Part shown: in pieces, positions 45,773 to 53,890 of the stretch
Numbering within the stretch: position 1 is the stretch's first letter
Layout of the letters: every line of letters starts with the position of its first letter
Assembly: GCF_030161575.1 (NCBI RefSeq)
Contig: NZ_BSUL01000001.1
Coordinates: forward strand, 1,054,001 to 1,118,000
DNA length: 64,000 nt
Reading direction: 5' to 3'
From: Arenivirga flava
GTDB lineage: Bacteria; Actinomycetota; Actinomycetes; Actinomycetales; Microbacteriaceae
Program-made: the position numbers and the translations under genes
Notes under the pieces: model-generated
What the model saw: the letters and a program-made list of their open reading frames with translations, nothing else
Database searches by the model: none
What the model was told of the DNA's origin: nothing

Positions 45773-47145
45773 CGGTTGCTCCCTGCATTGAGGTTGGGCA
45801 GCGTGGCGAGCTGGCCGGCGAGCCAGTTGCCCTGGGACTGGAGGTTGGAGAGGGTGACCTCGAGGGTGGCGTAGGTCTTCTCGAGCGTCGCGCGGCGGGT
45901 CGCGAGGCTCACGTCCCACTGCTCGATGCGCTGGGTGAGGCTCTTCGAGAGCGACTGCTGCCCGGTCACCTTGGCGGTGATGATGCCCTCGCGGGGGTCG
46001 GACAGCCCCTTCGCCGTCTCCTCGACGCGGGCGCCGAGCGTCGCGACGGCGGCGAGGGTCTTCTGCGGGTCCTTCGCGAGCGCCGCCTCGAACTCGGCCG
46101 CGTCGAAGCTGAACACGCCTGCTTTGTCGACGGTGATGCCGTATTCGCTCGGCGAGACGCCGTCGATCGGTGCGATGAAGGCGGTGGTGAGCTTGTTCTT
46201 GGTGTCGCGGGCCGTGCTGTCGCCGGCCAGCGTGCCACCCGTGGTCGCTCCGCCGTCGGTGGCCGAGGTGATGCGGCTGTTGCTCGTGATGTAGCTCAGC
46301 GTCGAGCCGAGGTTCGTGACGAGGCCGGCGACCTTGGCGCTGACCGCCTTCGCGTCGCGCGAGACGGTGACCGTGGTCGGCGTCTCCGACGCCTCGGTCA
46401 CGGCGAGCGTCACGCCGGGCAGCACGTCGGCGAAGGTGTTGCCGGCGGAGGTGACGGCCTGCGCCGCCGCGGTGCCGGGCCAGAGGGTGAGCTGCGCGTC
46501 CTGCGCTTCGCTGACGACCGCGGCGCCGTCGGCGGCGAAGAGGTCGGCGGCGCCGGCCGGATGCTCGAAGGAGGCGCCCGCGTAGACGGAGAACCTGGCC
46601 GCCTCGCCGGTCTCGCTCGACGCGAACTGCAGGCGGTAGAGCGCGGTGCCGTCGGCGTCGGTGCCGGCCGCCACGCGGGTGGCGGAGATGCCGAGCCCCG
46701 CCTTGTTCACGGCGGAGGCGATGTCGCTCATCGAGCTCGAGGCCGCGGTGAGCTCGTGCCGCTCGCCGTCGATCTCGATCGTGATGAGACCGGAGGCGTC
46801 GGCCCAGGCTGCGGACTTCGCCGTCACGGCCGTCTGACCCTGCGCGAGGCGGTCGACGGTGAACTTCAGGGTGCCGGACGCGGCGCCGTCGCCGAGGGTC
46901 GCGGTCACGGCGGTGCTGCTGCTCGTCGCGGCCGCCGCGTCGACCTTCGCGGCGCTCGTGAGCTTGCCGGCGTTGGTCGCGAGGTTCGCGACGGTGGAGT
47001 TGAGGGTCTGGTACGCCGAGATGAGGGTGCCGACCTTGACCTGCTTCTGCTTCAGCAGCGTCTGCGGGTTGGCCTCGAGCTGGATCAGCGAGTTGATCAG
47101 CGCAGCGGTGTCGAGTCCGCTCGCGAGTCCATCGATCGCGGCCAT
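45769..47145 (-). CDS. fliD: Flagellar filament cap protein FliD
   Basis: 458 aa. N-terminal IDGLASGLDTAALINSLIQLEANPQTLLKQKQ and C-terminal YATLEVTLSNLQSQGNWLAGQL are the FliD helical ends that interact at the filament tip. The variable middle domains are intact. Encoded 97 bp after fliC. Confidence 0.96.
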   Translation of the reverse strand: MAAIDGLASGLDTAALINSLIQLEANPQTLLKQKQVKVGTLISAYQTLNSTVANLATNAGKLTSAAKVDAAAATSSSTAVTATLGDGAASGTLKFTVDRLAQGQTAVTAKSAAWADASGLITIEIDGERHELTAASSSMSDIASAVNKAGLGISATRVAAGTDADGTALYRLQFASSETGEAARFSVYAGASFEHPAGAADLFAADGAAVVSEAQDAQLTLWPGTAAAQAVTSAGNTFADVLPGVTLAVTEASETPTTVTVSRDAKAVSAKVAGLVTNLGSTLSYITSNSRITSATDGGATTGGTLAGDSTARDTKNKLTTAFIAPIDGVSPSEYGITVDKAGVFSFDAAEFEAALAKDPQKTLAAVATLGARVEETAKGLSDPREGIITAKVTGQQSLSKSLTQRIEQWDVSLATRRATLEKTYATLEVTLSNLQSQGNWLAGQLATLPNLNAGSNR

Positions 47146-47242
47146 GGTCTCCTCCTGAGCTGCCGGTGGTCAGTGGGCGCTGCGCCCGGAGGCGGCGACG
47201 ATCGACGCGCCGCCACCTCCGGGTGCTCGAGTTCCGGAGAAC

Positions 47243-48139
47243 TCAGCCGAGCAGCGAGAGCACGCTCTGCGGGAGCGAGTTCGCCTGCGCGAGCATCGAG
47301 GTGCCCGCCTGCTGCAGGATGTTCGAACGGGTGAAGTTCGCCATCTCCGCCGCCATGTCGGTGTCGCGGATGCGCGACTCCGACGCCGACAGGTTCTCCT
47401 TCGAGATGTTGATCGAGTTGATCGCGGTCTCGAAGCGGTTCTGCTTTGCGCCGAGCTCAGAACGGGCACCGGCCACGTCGGTGATGGCCTTGTCGAGGTT
47501 GACGATCGACATCTGAGCCGACTCGTGGCTGGTGAACTGCAAACCGGTGCCGGCTGCAGCGCCGGTACCGTCAGGCCCCGCGAGCGTCGCCGCGGCCGTA
47601 CCGACAGCGAGGTTCGTCGTAGCCAGGGCAACGATGTCGAACTTGTCATCGCTGAGACCGACGCTGATCGAGTTCGACGAACCTGAGTTGGCGCCGACCT
47701 GGAAGGTGAGGTCGTCCCCGCCCGCGAGGAGCTTGGTGCCGTTGAAGTTCGTCGAGTTGCCGATACGAGCGATCTCGGCAACCAGCTCGGTGGCCTCCGT
47801 CGTGATGGCCGCACGCGAGTCGGCGTTGTTCGAGTCGTTACCCGCCTGCACCGCCAGGTCGCGCAGACGCTGCAGGTTCGAGTGGACCTCGCCCAGCGCG
47901 CCTTCCGCGGTCTGCACGACCGAGATGCCGTCCTGCGCGTTGCGAGCGGCGACGTTGAGGCCGCCGATCTGGGCGCGCAGGCCCTCCGAGATGGACAGGC
48001 CGGCTGCGTCGTCAGCGGCCTTGTTGATGCGCAGACCGCTCGAGAGCTTCTCGAGCGAGCCGGTCAGCGAGTTCTGCGTGCTGGAGAGGTTCCGGTACGC
48101 AGCCATGGCGCTGACGTTGGTGTTGATCTGAAAACCCAT
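47243..48139 (-). CDS. fliC: Flagellin
   Basis: 298-aa flagellin of the short type: conserved N-terminal D0/D1 (MGFQINTNVSAMAAYRNLSSTQNSL, SSGLRINKAADDAAGLSIS) and C-terminal D1/D0 (AEMANFTRSNILQQAGTSMLAQANSLPQSVLSLLG) with a small variable core. ATG at 48139 has GGAGGA 4-5 nt upstream. Translation is probably gated by CsrA at the leader hairpin and Shine-Dalgarno, with FliW as release factor. Confidence 0.97.
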   Translation of the reverse strand: MGFQINTNVSAMAAYRNLSSTQNSLTGSLEKLSSGLRINKAADDAAGLSISEGLRAQIGGLNVAARNAQDGISVVQTAEGALGEVHSNLQRLRDLAVQAGNDSNNADSRAAITTEATELVAEIARIGNSTNFNGTKLLAGGDDLTFQVGANSGSSNSISVGLSDDKFDIVALATTNLAVGTAAATLAGPDGTGAAAGTGLQFTSHESAQMSIVNLDKAITDVAGARSELGAKQNRFETAINSINISKENLSASESRIRDTDMAAEMANFTRSNILQQAGTSMLAQANSLPQSVLSLLG

Positions 48140-48143
48140 GATG

Positions 48144-48189
48144 TCCTCCGTGGAATTGGGTGGTGAAGCGCCACCCCGTCCGTGGGGTG
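48144..48189 (-). promoter_or_regulatory. fliC leader with candidate paired CsrA sites
   Basis: On the mRNA, CACCCC-ACGGAC-GGGGTG (48189-48172) is a 6-bp stem with ACGGA in the loop. About 20 nt downstream ACGGAGGA (48151-48144) merges an ANGGA core with the Shine-Dalgarno. Bacillus subtilis hag has the same arrangement: an upstream loop site plus a site on the ribosome binding site, both bound by one CsrA dimer. Confidence 0.7.
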
Positions 48190-48199
48190 ACAAGGGGCA

Positions 48200-48228
48200 C
48201 TGTCGGCCCCTCGACCGGCTGCGTTAGC
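48200..48228 (-). promoter_or_regulatory. FliA-type promoter of fliC
   Basis: Minus strand GCTAAC (48228-48223), 15-bp spacer, GCCGACAG (48207-48200) then TGCC. The predicted start site near 48193 puts the whole CsrA hairpin inside a leader of about 54 nt. Confidence 0.83.
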
Positions 48229-48246
48229 CGGAAGTCTCGGAAAATC

Positions 48247-49122
48247 TCACGAGGCGATCGCGGCCCGCGCGCGCCGCGCCTCGACCGCATCCGCCATCAT
48301 CAGGTCCGCGACCTGCGAGCGGTACGCCGCCCGGCGCGCCTGCACCGCCGCGGTCGCCGTCTCGACGACCGGAGCGGGGTCCGCCGCGAGCAGATCGCCG
48401 ATGGACTCGCGCATGAGCTTCATCGCCGCCGTGCGCTGCTGCGACACCGCGGAGTGGGTGACACCGAGCTCGTCGGCGATCTCGCCGACCGTGCGGCCGC
48501 CGAAGTAGAGCTGCTCGACGATGGCGCGCATCCGCTCGGGCAGTGCGGCGACGGCGCTGCGCAGGGTGCGGTCGCGCTCGGCGTCCGCCGCCTGGTCCTC
48601 GGGCGTCGCCTGCTCGGCGGCGAGGCCGTTCTCGACGATCTCGTCGATGACGCCGACGGTGCGGCCGGCGTCGGCCATCGCCTCGCGCACGCCGGCGCGG
48701 TCGGTGCCCATGGCCGTGGCAATCTCGTCGATCGTGGCGGCGCGGCCCAGGCGCGCGGCGAGCGTCTCCTGCACCTCGAGCGTCGCCTTGATGCGCTTGC
48801 GCGTGCCGCGGCTGGCCCAGTCGGCCGAGCGCATGTCGTCGGCGAAGGCGCCCATGATGCGGCGCCGCGCGTAGGCGCCGAACGGCACCCCGAGCGCGGG
48901 GTCGAAGGCGTCGGCCGCCTGCACCAGCGCGAGCGCGCCGGCGCTGGCCAGATCGTCGCGCGACAGGTGCGTGGCGCGGGCGCAGACCTCGGCGACGAGG
49001 TAGCCGACGAGCGGCAGGTTGTCGACGACGAGAGCGTTCCGATGCGCTCGCGAGGTCGTGGTGGTGTTGTCGTTCCGAGTCGCGTCCGTGCTTCCCGAAG
49101 CAGCGTCATGAGTCCCGATCAT
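48247..49122 (-). CDS. fliA: Flagellar sigma factor FliA (sigma-28 family)
   Basis: 291 aa. Sigma-70 region 2 (LSRDDLASAGALALVQAADAFDPALGVPFGAYARRRIMGAFADDMR), region 3 and region 4 (LPERMRAIVEQLYFGGRTVGEIADELGVTHSAVSQQR) are clear. Size and sequence resemble FliA/WhiG. It stands next to fliC and to five matching promoters. No FlgM anti-sigma gene is visible in the window. ATG at 49122 follows GAGGGGG. Confidence 0.93.
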   Translation of the reverse strand: MIGTHDAASGSTDATRNDNTTTTSRAHRNALVVDNLPLVGYLVAEVCARATHLSRDDLASAGALALVQAADAFDPALGVPFGAYARRRIMGAFADDMRSADWASRGTRKRIKATLEVQETLAARLGRAATIDEIATAMGTDRAGVREAMADAGRTVGVIDEIVENGLAAEQATPEDQAADAERDRTLRSAVAALPERMRAIVEQLYFGGRTVGEIADELGVTHSAVSQQRTAAMKLMRESIGDLLAADPAPVVETATAAVQARRAAYRSQVADLMMADAVEARRARAAIAS

Positions 49123-49346
49123 GAGGCCCCCTCAGGTGTGTGCAGTTGTGGGTCGTGCTGGCGGGCCCCCGATAGGCCCTGGTCGGCCTTCCTGGCCAGC
49201 AGCTACTGTCTCGTCCACCGAGCGATCGGGGCCACTCCCCCTTGTGGTCGGCCCACTTCGGGGGCTCCCCGCAGTGGGGGCAGGCGTGGCCCGAGTGATT
49301 TCGGGCGGATCCCCGCCAACGCTGGGATGGGAGCGGATGCAGTCCT

Positions 49347-49375
49347 CCTAACGACCGACCGGCGGGCGTCGATAG
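49347..49375 (+). promoter_or_regulatory. FliA-type promoter of flgN-flgK-flgL-fliW
   Basis: CCTAAC (49347-49352), 15-bp spacer, GTCGATAG (49368-49375) then TGG. The only plus-strand copy; it serves the late hook-filament junction operon. Confidence 0.78.
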
Positions 49376-49387
49376 TGGTCTGCGAAG

Positions 49388-49407
49388 CGGAGGTTGTTTC
49401 ACCTCCG
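49388..49407 (+). promoter_or_regulatory. 5' leader hairpin of flgN operon
   Basis: CGGAGGT-TGTTTC-ACCTCCG, a perfect 7-bp stem starting about 6 nt after the predicted transcript start. The real flgN ribosome site is about 65 nt further downstream, so this is more likely a 5' stabilising stem or protein site than a start-blocking structure. Confidence 0.5.
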
Positions 49408-49478
49408 ACCACCATGCACAGCCGGCTCGCAGGTCCCGACCGCGAGCCGAGGTGCCCGATGCCGGAGCGGGAGGAAGC

Positions 49479-49964
49479 GTGAGCGCCAACGAACTGTCGG
49501 CCGCGCTGTGGCGCGAGCGGGAGCTGCTCGAGCTGCTCGCGTTCAAGCTCGAGGAGGAGCATCTGCTGCTCACCGCGGGCCGGACGCGATGGCTGCCGTA
49601 CGCCACCCGCGAGGTCGAGCAGGTGGTGGAGCGCCTGAGCGGCGCGAGCCTCGCCCGGTCCATCGCCGCGACCACGCTCGCCGAGCTGTGGCGGGCCCCG
49701 CACGACGCGACCCTGCGGCAGCTCATCGAGCACGCCCCCGACGAGACATGGCGCGAGATCCTCACCGGGCACCTCGCAGCCCTCACCGAGCTCACCGGGC
49801 AGATCCGCGAGCTGCGCGACGGGAACGAGCGCTTCCTGCGCCAGGCCGCGCGCAGCGCCGAGGAGACGCTCGCGGCGACCGATGGTCTCGGCGACCGCTA
49901 CGACGCCTCCGGCGGTCAGACCGCATCCGCTCGCGGTGGCGACCTCTTCGTGAAGGACCTGTAG
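49479..49964 (+). CDS. flgN: FlgN-like export chaperone for hook-filament junction proteins
   Basis: 161-aa helical protein (LWRERELLELLAFKLEEEHLLLTAGRTRWLPYATREVEQVVERL) with the FlgN pattern, directly before flgK. GTG at 49479 follows GGGAGGA; an upstream ATG at 49452 has no site. It should bind FlgK and FlgL before export. Confidence 0.87.
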   Translation: MSANELSAALWRERELLELLAFKLEEEHLLLTAGRTRWLPYATREVEQVVERLSGASLARSIAATTLAELWRAPHDATLRQLIEHAPDETWREILTGHLAALTELTGQIRELRDGNERFLRQAARSAEETLAATDGLGDRYDASGGQTASARGGDLFVKDL

Positions 49965-49967
49965 ACC

Positions 49968-51356
49968 ATGAGCACCTTCGGCGGGCTGAACACCGCCTAC
50001 ACCGGACTCGTCGCCGCCCGCCGCGGCCTCGACGTGGTCGGCCAGAACATCGTCAACGCCAACGTCGACGGCTACACCCGTCAGCGGGTGACCCTCGGCT
50101 CGGTCGAGGCCGTCGGCAACCGGTTCAGCACCGGCGCCGCCGCCGGTCAGGGCGTGAGCGTGACCGGCATCGCCCGGCTCGGCGACGTCATGCTCGACAA
50201 TCAGGTGCGCAGCACCGCCGGAGCCTATGGTCACGCGAACGTGCGCGCCACGAGCTTCTCGCGGTTGGAATCCTCGCTGCGCGAGCCCGGCGAAGGCGGC
50301 CTCTCCGCTCGCTTCGACGCCTTCGCGGCGGCCTGGCAGGGCGTCGCCAACCAGCCGGGCGAGGCTGCGCCGGCCGCCGTGCTCCTCGGCGAGGCGAAGG
50401 CGCTCGCCAGCAGGATCGCGGCCGGTCACGACGAGGCGTCCGCCGAGTGGACCCGCGTGCGCGCCGACGTCGACGGCCTCGTCGCCGAGGTGAACAGCAC
50501 CGCGGCCGGGGTGGCCGAGCTCAACGACCGGATCCGCAAGGGCGCCGCGCAGGGTGTCGGGGTCAACGAGCTCGTGGATCAGCGCGATCGACTCGCGGCG
50601 AGCCTCGCGGAGCTGACCGGCGCATCCGTCCGCCACGGCGAGGGAGGCATGGTGGACGTCGTCGTCGACGGGAACAGCCTCGTCGCCGGCACGAAGGCGC
50701 ACGCGCTGCGCGCCGAGGGCGGCCGGTCGATGTCCGACACCGAGGGCGGCCCCGTCCGTGTGACCTGGGCCGATTCCGGCCGCTCGGTCGCGGCGGGCGG
50801 CGAGGCCGGCGGGCTCGTCTCGCTGCTCGCCTCCGTTCGGGACGGCGGGCCGATCGCCTCCGCGGCCGCGCAGTACGACGCCCTGGCGACGAAGCTCGCG
50901 GACGCCGTCAACCGCCTGCACGCCTCCGGCACCGCACCCGACGGCTCGCAGGGCGCGCCCTTCTTCGCCATCGGCGCGCCTCCGGCGACGACGCTGACCG
51001 TGCTGCCGACCGGCGCCTCCGGCATCGCGGCGGGCATCGGCGGCGCGGATGCGAGCATCGCCGACCGCATCGCCGACCTGTTCGGCGGCCCCGGCTCGGT
51101 CGACGAGGACTGGTCGAGCTACGTCACGACCTTCGCCGCCGCGTCGAAGGCTGCGACCTCGTCGGCGAAGCTCGCGCAGACGGCCGCGACCAACGCGCTC
51201 GGCGCCCAGGCGGCCGGAGCCTCCGTCGACATGGACGAGGAGAACATCAACCTGCTGATGTACCAGCAGGCCTACCAGGCCTCGGCGCGCGTGCTCTCCG
51301 CCGTCGACGAGGCGCTGGACACCCTGATCAACCGAACCGGAGTGGTGGGACGCTGA
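49968..51356 (+). CDS. flgK: Flagellar hook-associated protein FlgK
   Basis: 462 aa. N-terminal FGGLNTAYTGLVAARRGLDVVGQNIVNANVDGYTRQRV and C-terminal MDEENINLLMYQQAYQASARVLSAVDEALDTLINRTG are the HAP1 signatures; the middle region is complete. Three bases after flgN. Confidence 0.97.
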   Translation: MSTFGGLNTAYTGLVAARRGLDVVGQNIVNANVDGYTRQRVTLGSVEAVGNRFSTGAAAGQGVSVTGIARLGDVMLDNQVRSTAGAYGHANVRATSFSRLESSLREPGEGGLSARFDAFAAAWQGVANQPGEAAPAAVLLGEAKALASRIAAGHDEASAEWTRVRADVDGLVAEVNSTAAGVAELNDRIRKGAAQGVGVNELVDQRDRLAASLAELTGASVRHGEGGMVDVVVDGNSLVAGTKAHALRAEGGRSMSDTEGGPVRVTWADSGRSVAAGGEAGGLVSLLASVRDGGPIASAAAQYDALATKLADAVNRLHASGTAPDGSQGAPFFAIGAPPATTLTVLPTGASGIAAGIGGADASIADRIADLFGGPGSVDEDWSSYVTTFAAASKAATSSAKLAQTAATNALGAQAAGASVDMDEENINLLMYQQAYQASARVLSAVDEALDTLINRTGVVGR

Positions 51357-51357
51357 C

Positions 51358-52254
51358 ATGGACCGCGTGACGAATCAGACCATGGCCGCGACCGCGCAGC
51401 GCAACCTGCAGGCGAGCCTGCAGCAGATGGCGCGGCTGCAGGAGCAGGGCTCCTCGCAGAAGCGCATCCTCACGCCGAGCGACGACCCGCGCGGCACCGC
51501 CGACGTGATCGCCGTCCGCTCCCAGCAGCGCGCCGCCGAGCAGCACGGGCGCAACATCGACAACGGCACCGGCTGGCTCACCACCGTCGACAGCGCACTC
51601 GGCAACGCCACGGACATCCTGCAGAGCGCGCTGCAGCGCACCCTGCAGGGCGCGAACGACGGAGCGCTCGGTCAGGAGGCGAAGAACGCGCTCGCCATCG
51701 AGATCGACGGCCTGCGCGACGCGCTGCTCAAGGAGGCGAACGCCACGTACCTGGGCCGCAGCGTCTTCGCCGGCAGCTCGGATGCGGGACGCGCGTTCTC
51801 GGACGCGGGCGCGGAGCCCCCGTACGCGTGGACCGGCACGCCCGGCCGCACCGTGGACCGGAAGGTCGCCGAGGGCGTCACCGTGCGCGTCGACGCCGAC
51901 GGCGCCGCCGCCTTCGGGGAGGGCGAGGCCTCGGTCTTCGCGCTGCTCGACGGCATCGCCGCGGACCTGCGCGCCGGCACCCCGGTCTCGGGCCGCATCG
52001 ACGCGGTGCGCGACGCCCTCGACGGCGTCATCGCCGCCCACGCCACGGTCGGCGCGCAGCACGGCCAGCTGCAGCGGGCCGAGTCCGTGCTGAAGACCAC
52101 CGAGGTGGATCTCGAAGCCCAACGATCGAAAGCGGAGGACATCGACTTGGCCAAGGTCATCCTCGACCTCAACGTGCAGAGCACCGTCTACCAGGCGGCG
52201 CTCAACGTCACGGCTCGCGTCCTGCAGCCCAGTCTGATGGACTTCCTGCGATGA
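51358..52254 (+). CDS. flgL: Flagellar hook-associated protein FlgL
   Basis: 298 aa HAP3 (VTNQTMAATAQRNLQASLQQMARLQEQGSSQKRILTPSDDPRGTADVIAVRSQQ). Flagellin-like D0/D1 ends with KAEDIDLAKVILDLNVQSTVYQAALNVTARVLQPSLMDFL. Overlaps fliW by ATGA. Confidence 0.97.
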   Translation: MDRVTNQTMAATAQRNLQASLQQMARLQEQGSSQKRILTPSDDPRGTADVIAVRSQQRAAEQHGRNIDNGTGWLTTVDSALGNATDILQSALQRTLQGANDGALGQEAKNALAIEIDGLRDALLKEANATYLGRSVFAGSSDAGRAFSDAGAEPPYAWTGTPGRTVDRKVAEGVTVRVDADGAAAFGEGEASVFALLDGIAADLRAGTPVSGRIDAVRDALDGVIAAHATVGAQHGQLQRAESVLKTTEVDLEAQRSKAEDIDLAKVILDLNVQSTVYQAALNVTARVLQPSLMDFLR

Positions 52255-52637
52255 GCGCCCCGATCACCTTCGTCACGCCTCCGCTCGGTCTCGGCGACGC
52301 GCGCGAGTTCACGCTGCGCGGCATCGACGGCGCCGACGGCCTCTTCGCCCTCGAGGCCGCCGACGGCGCCCGCCTGTTCGTGCTCGATGCGGCGCGCTAC
52401 GTGCCGGAGTACTCCCCCGAGATCAACGACGCGCAGGCCGGCCTCATCGGCCTCGAGCGTGCCGAGGACGGGCTCGCCCTCGTCGTCGCCAACCCCGCGG
52501 AGGGCGGCACGACGGTGAATCTGCTCGCCCCGATCGTGCTCAACCTCACGAACGGCCTCGCGGCGCAGGTGATCCTCGACGACCAGGATCAGCCGCTGCA
52601 GCACCGGCTCACGACGACGCAGCGCGCGGCGAGCTGA
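52251..52637 (+). CDS. fliW: Flagellar assembly factor FliW
   Basis: 128 aa. FliW fold motifs: RLFVLDAARYVPEYSPEIND, ALVVANPAEGGTTVNLLAPIVLN and GLAAQVILDDQDQPLQHRL. FliW binds either flagellin or CsrA and so relieves CsrA repression when flagellin is depleted. Both partners are encoded in this window. Confidence 0.95.
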   Translation: MSAPITFVTPPLGLGDAREFTLRGIDGADGLFALEAADGARLFVLDAARYVPEYSPEINDAQAGLIGLERAEDGLALVVANPAEGGTTVNLLAPIVLNLTNGLAAQVILDDQDQPLQHRLTTTQRAAS

Positions 52638-52683
52638 GGCCATCCCGAGCGGATGCACGGAGCAGCCGCCTAGGCTCGGCACC

Positions 52684-53316
52684 ATGCGAGTCACCAAGCG
52701 CGAGCACGCCTGCCAGATCCTCGAGAAGGACGGCCGCCGCCTGGTCATCGACCCGGGGACCTTCACGGCGCCGTTCCACGTCGAGGACGTCGCGGCCGTG
52801 GTGATCACCCACGAGCATCCGGACCACTGGACGCCGGAGCACCTGGAGCGCATTTTCGCGGCGAACCCCGAGGCGCGCCTCTACGGCCCCGCCGGGGTGG
52901 TCGCCGCCGCCGAGGGCTTCGATGTGGGCGAGATCGAGGCGGGCGACGAGCTGCAGAGTGGCCCGTTCGCGCTCGAGTTCTTCGGCGCCGAGCACGCGGT
53001 GATCCACGAGTCGATCCCCGTGATCGACAACGTGGGCGTGCTCGTCGACGACGCCTACTTCTACGGCGGCGACGCGCTGCTGCCGCCCGGGCGCCACGTG
53101 CGCACCCTCGCGGCGCCGGCGGGCGCCCCGTGGCTCAAGATCGGCGACGCCATCGACTACGTGCTCGCGGTGCGACCCGCCCTGGTGATCCCCGTGCACG
53201 AGGCCGTGCTCAGCGACGCCGGCCACGGCTTCGCGGACCAGCGCCTCGCCTGGGCGGCGGAGCAGGGCGGCGGGCGCTACACCCGGCTGGCCGCCGGGGA
53301 CTCGCTGGAGGTCTGA
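52684..53316 (+). CDS. MBL-fold metal-dependent hydrolase
   Basis: 210 aa. The metallo-beta-lactamase HxHxDH site is VVITHEHPDHW (His-x-His-x-Asp-His); further ligands are plausible at EHAVIH, YFYGGDAL and VIPVHEAVL. Resembles the UlaG/YtnP-like cytoplasmic group; substrate unknown. Independent of the flagellar genes in theme, though only 46 bp after fliW. Confidence 0.9.
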   Translation: MRVTKREHACQILEKDGRRLVIDPGTFTAPFHVEDVAAVVITHEHPDHWTPEHLERIFAANPEARLYGPAGVVAAAEGFDVGEIEAGDELQSGPFALEFFGAEHAVIHESIPVIDNVGVLVDDAYFYGGDALLPPGRHVRTLAAPAGAPWLKIGDAIDYVLAVRPALVIPVHEAVLSDAGHGFADQRLAWAAEQGGGRYTRLAAGDSLEV

Positions 53317-53388
53317 GCCGCGCACGCGGGCGCGGGTTCGGAGCGGCCGCCCAGCAGCTCGGGGCCGCGCCTGGGGCAGACTCGCCGC

Positions 53389-53856
53389 ATGACGGTGACC
53401 CTGCGCCCCATGCCTGCCGAGCGGATCCCGGCGTGGCTGCGAGCCTCGCAGACCGCCTACGCCAGCGATCGCGAGCGAGCCGGAGAACCCGCGCAGCTCG
53501 CCCGGCGCACCGCGGAGCGCTCGATGGCCGCGTACTTCCCCGACGGCGAGCCCCTCGCCGGCCACCTGCTCTTCGAGGCGCTCGCCGAGGACGAGCCGGT
53601 GGGCGTGCTGTGGCTCGGCCCGCACCCGCAGCGCCCCGATGGGCTGTCCTGGTGGGTCTACGACATCGAGATCGCGCCGCAGCACCGGCGCCGCGGCCAC
53701 GGCGCGGCGACCATGCGCGCCGCCGAGGCCGAGGTGCGCCTGCGTGGCGGCCGCGAGCTGGCGCTCAACGTGTTCGGCTTCAACACGGGCGCGATCGCGC
53801 TCTACGAGGAGCTCGGCTTCGCGGTGACCAGCCAGCACATGGCGAAGACGATCTGA
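53389..53856 (+). CDS. GNAT family N-acetyltransferase
   Basis: 155 aa. The acetyl-CoA site lies in YDIEIAPQHRRRGHGAATMRAAEAEVRLRGG, with LNVFGFNTGAIALYEELGF as motif B. The substrate cannot be told. Ends 34 bp before the convergent sulfurtransferase gene. Confidence 0.92.
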   Translation: MTVTLRPMPAERIPAWLRASQTAYASDRERAGEPAQLARRTAERSMAAYFPDGEPLAGHLLFEALAEDEPVGVLWLGPHPQRPDGLSWWVYDIEIAPQHRRRGHGAATMRAAEAEVRLRGGRELALNVFGFNTGAIALYEELGFAVTSQHMAKTI

Positions 53857-53890
53857 TCGAGCGAATGCGGGCGGTCGCCTCCGCCCCTCC

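Noticed and set aside
49388-49407. Intrinsic terminator or riboswitch before flgN
   Set aside because: A 7-bp stem with no T-tract, immediately after the predicted transcript start; too small for a riboswitch.
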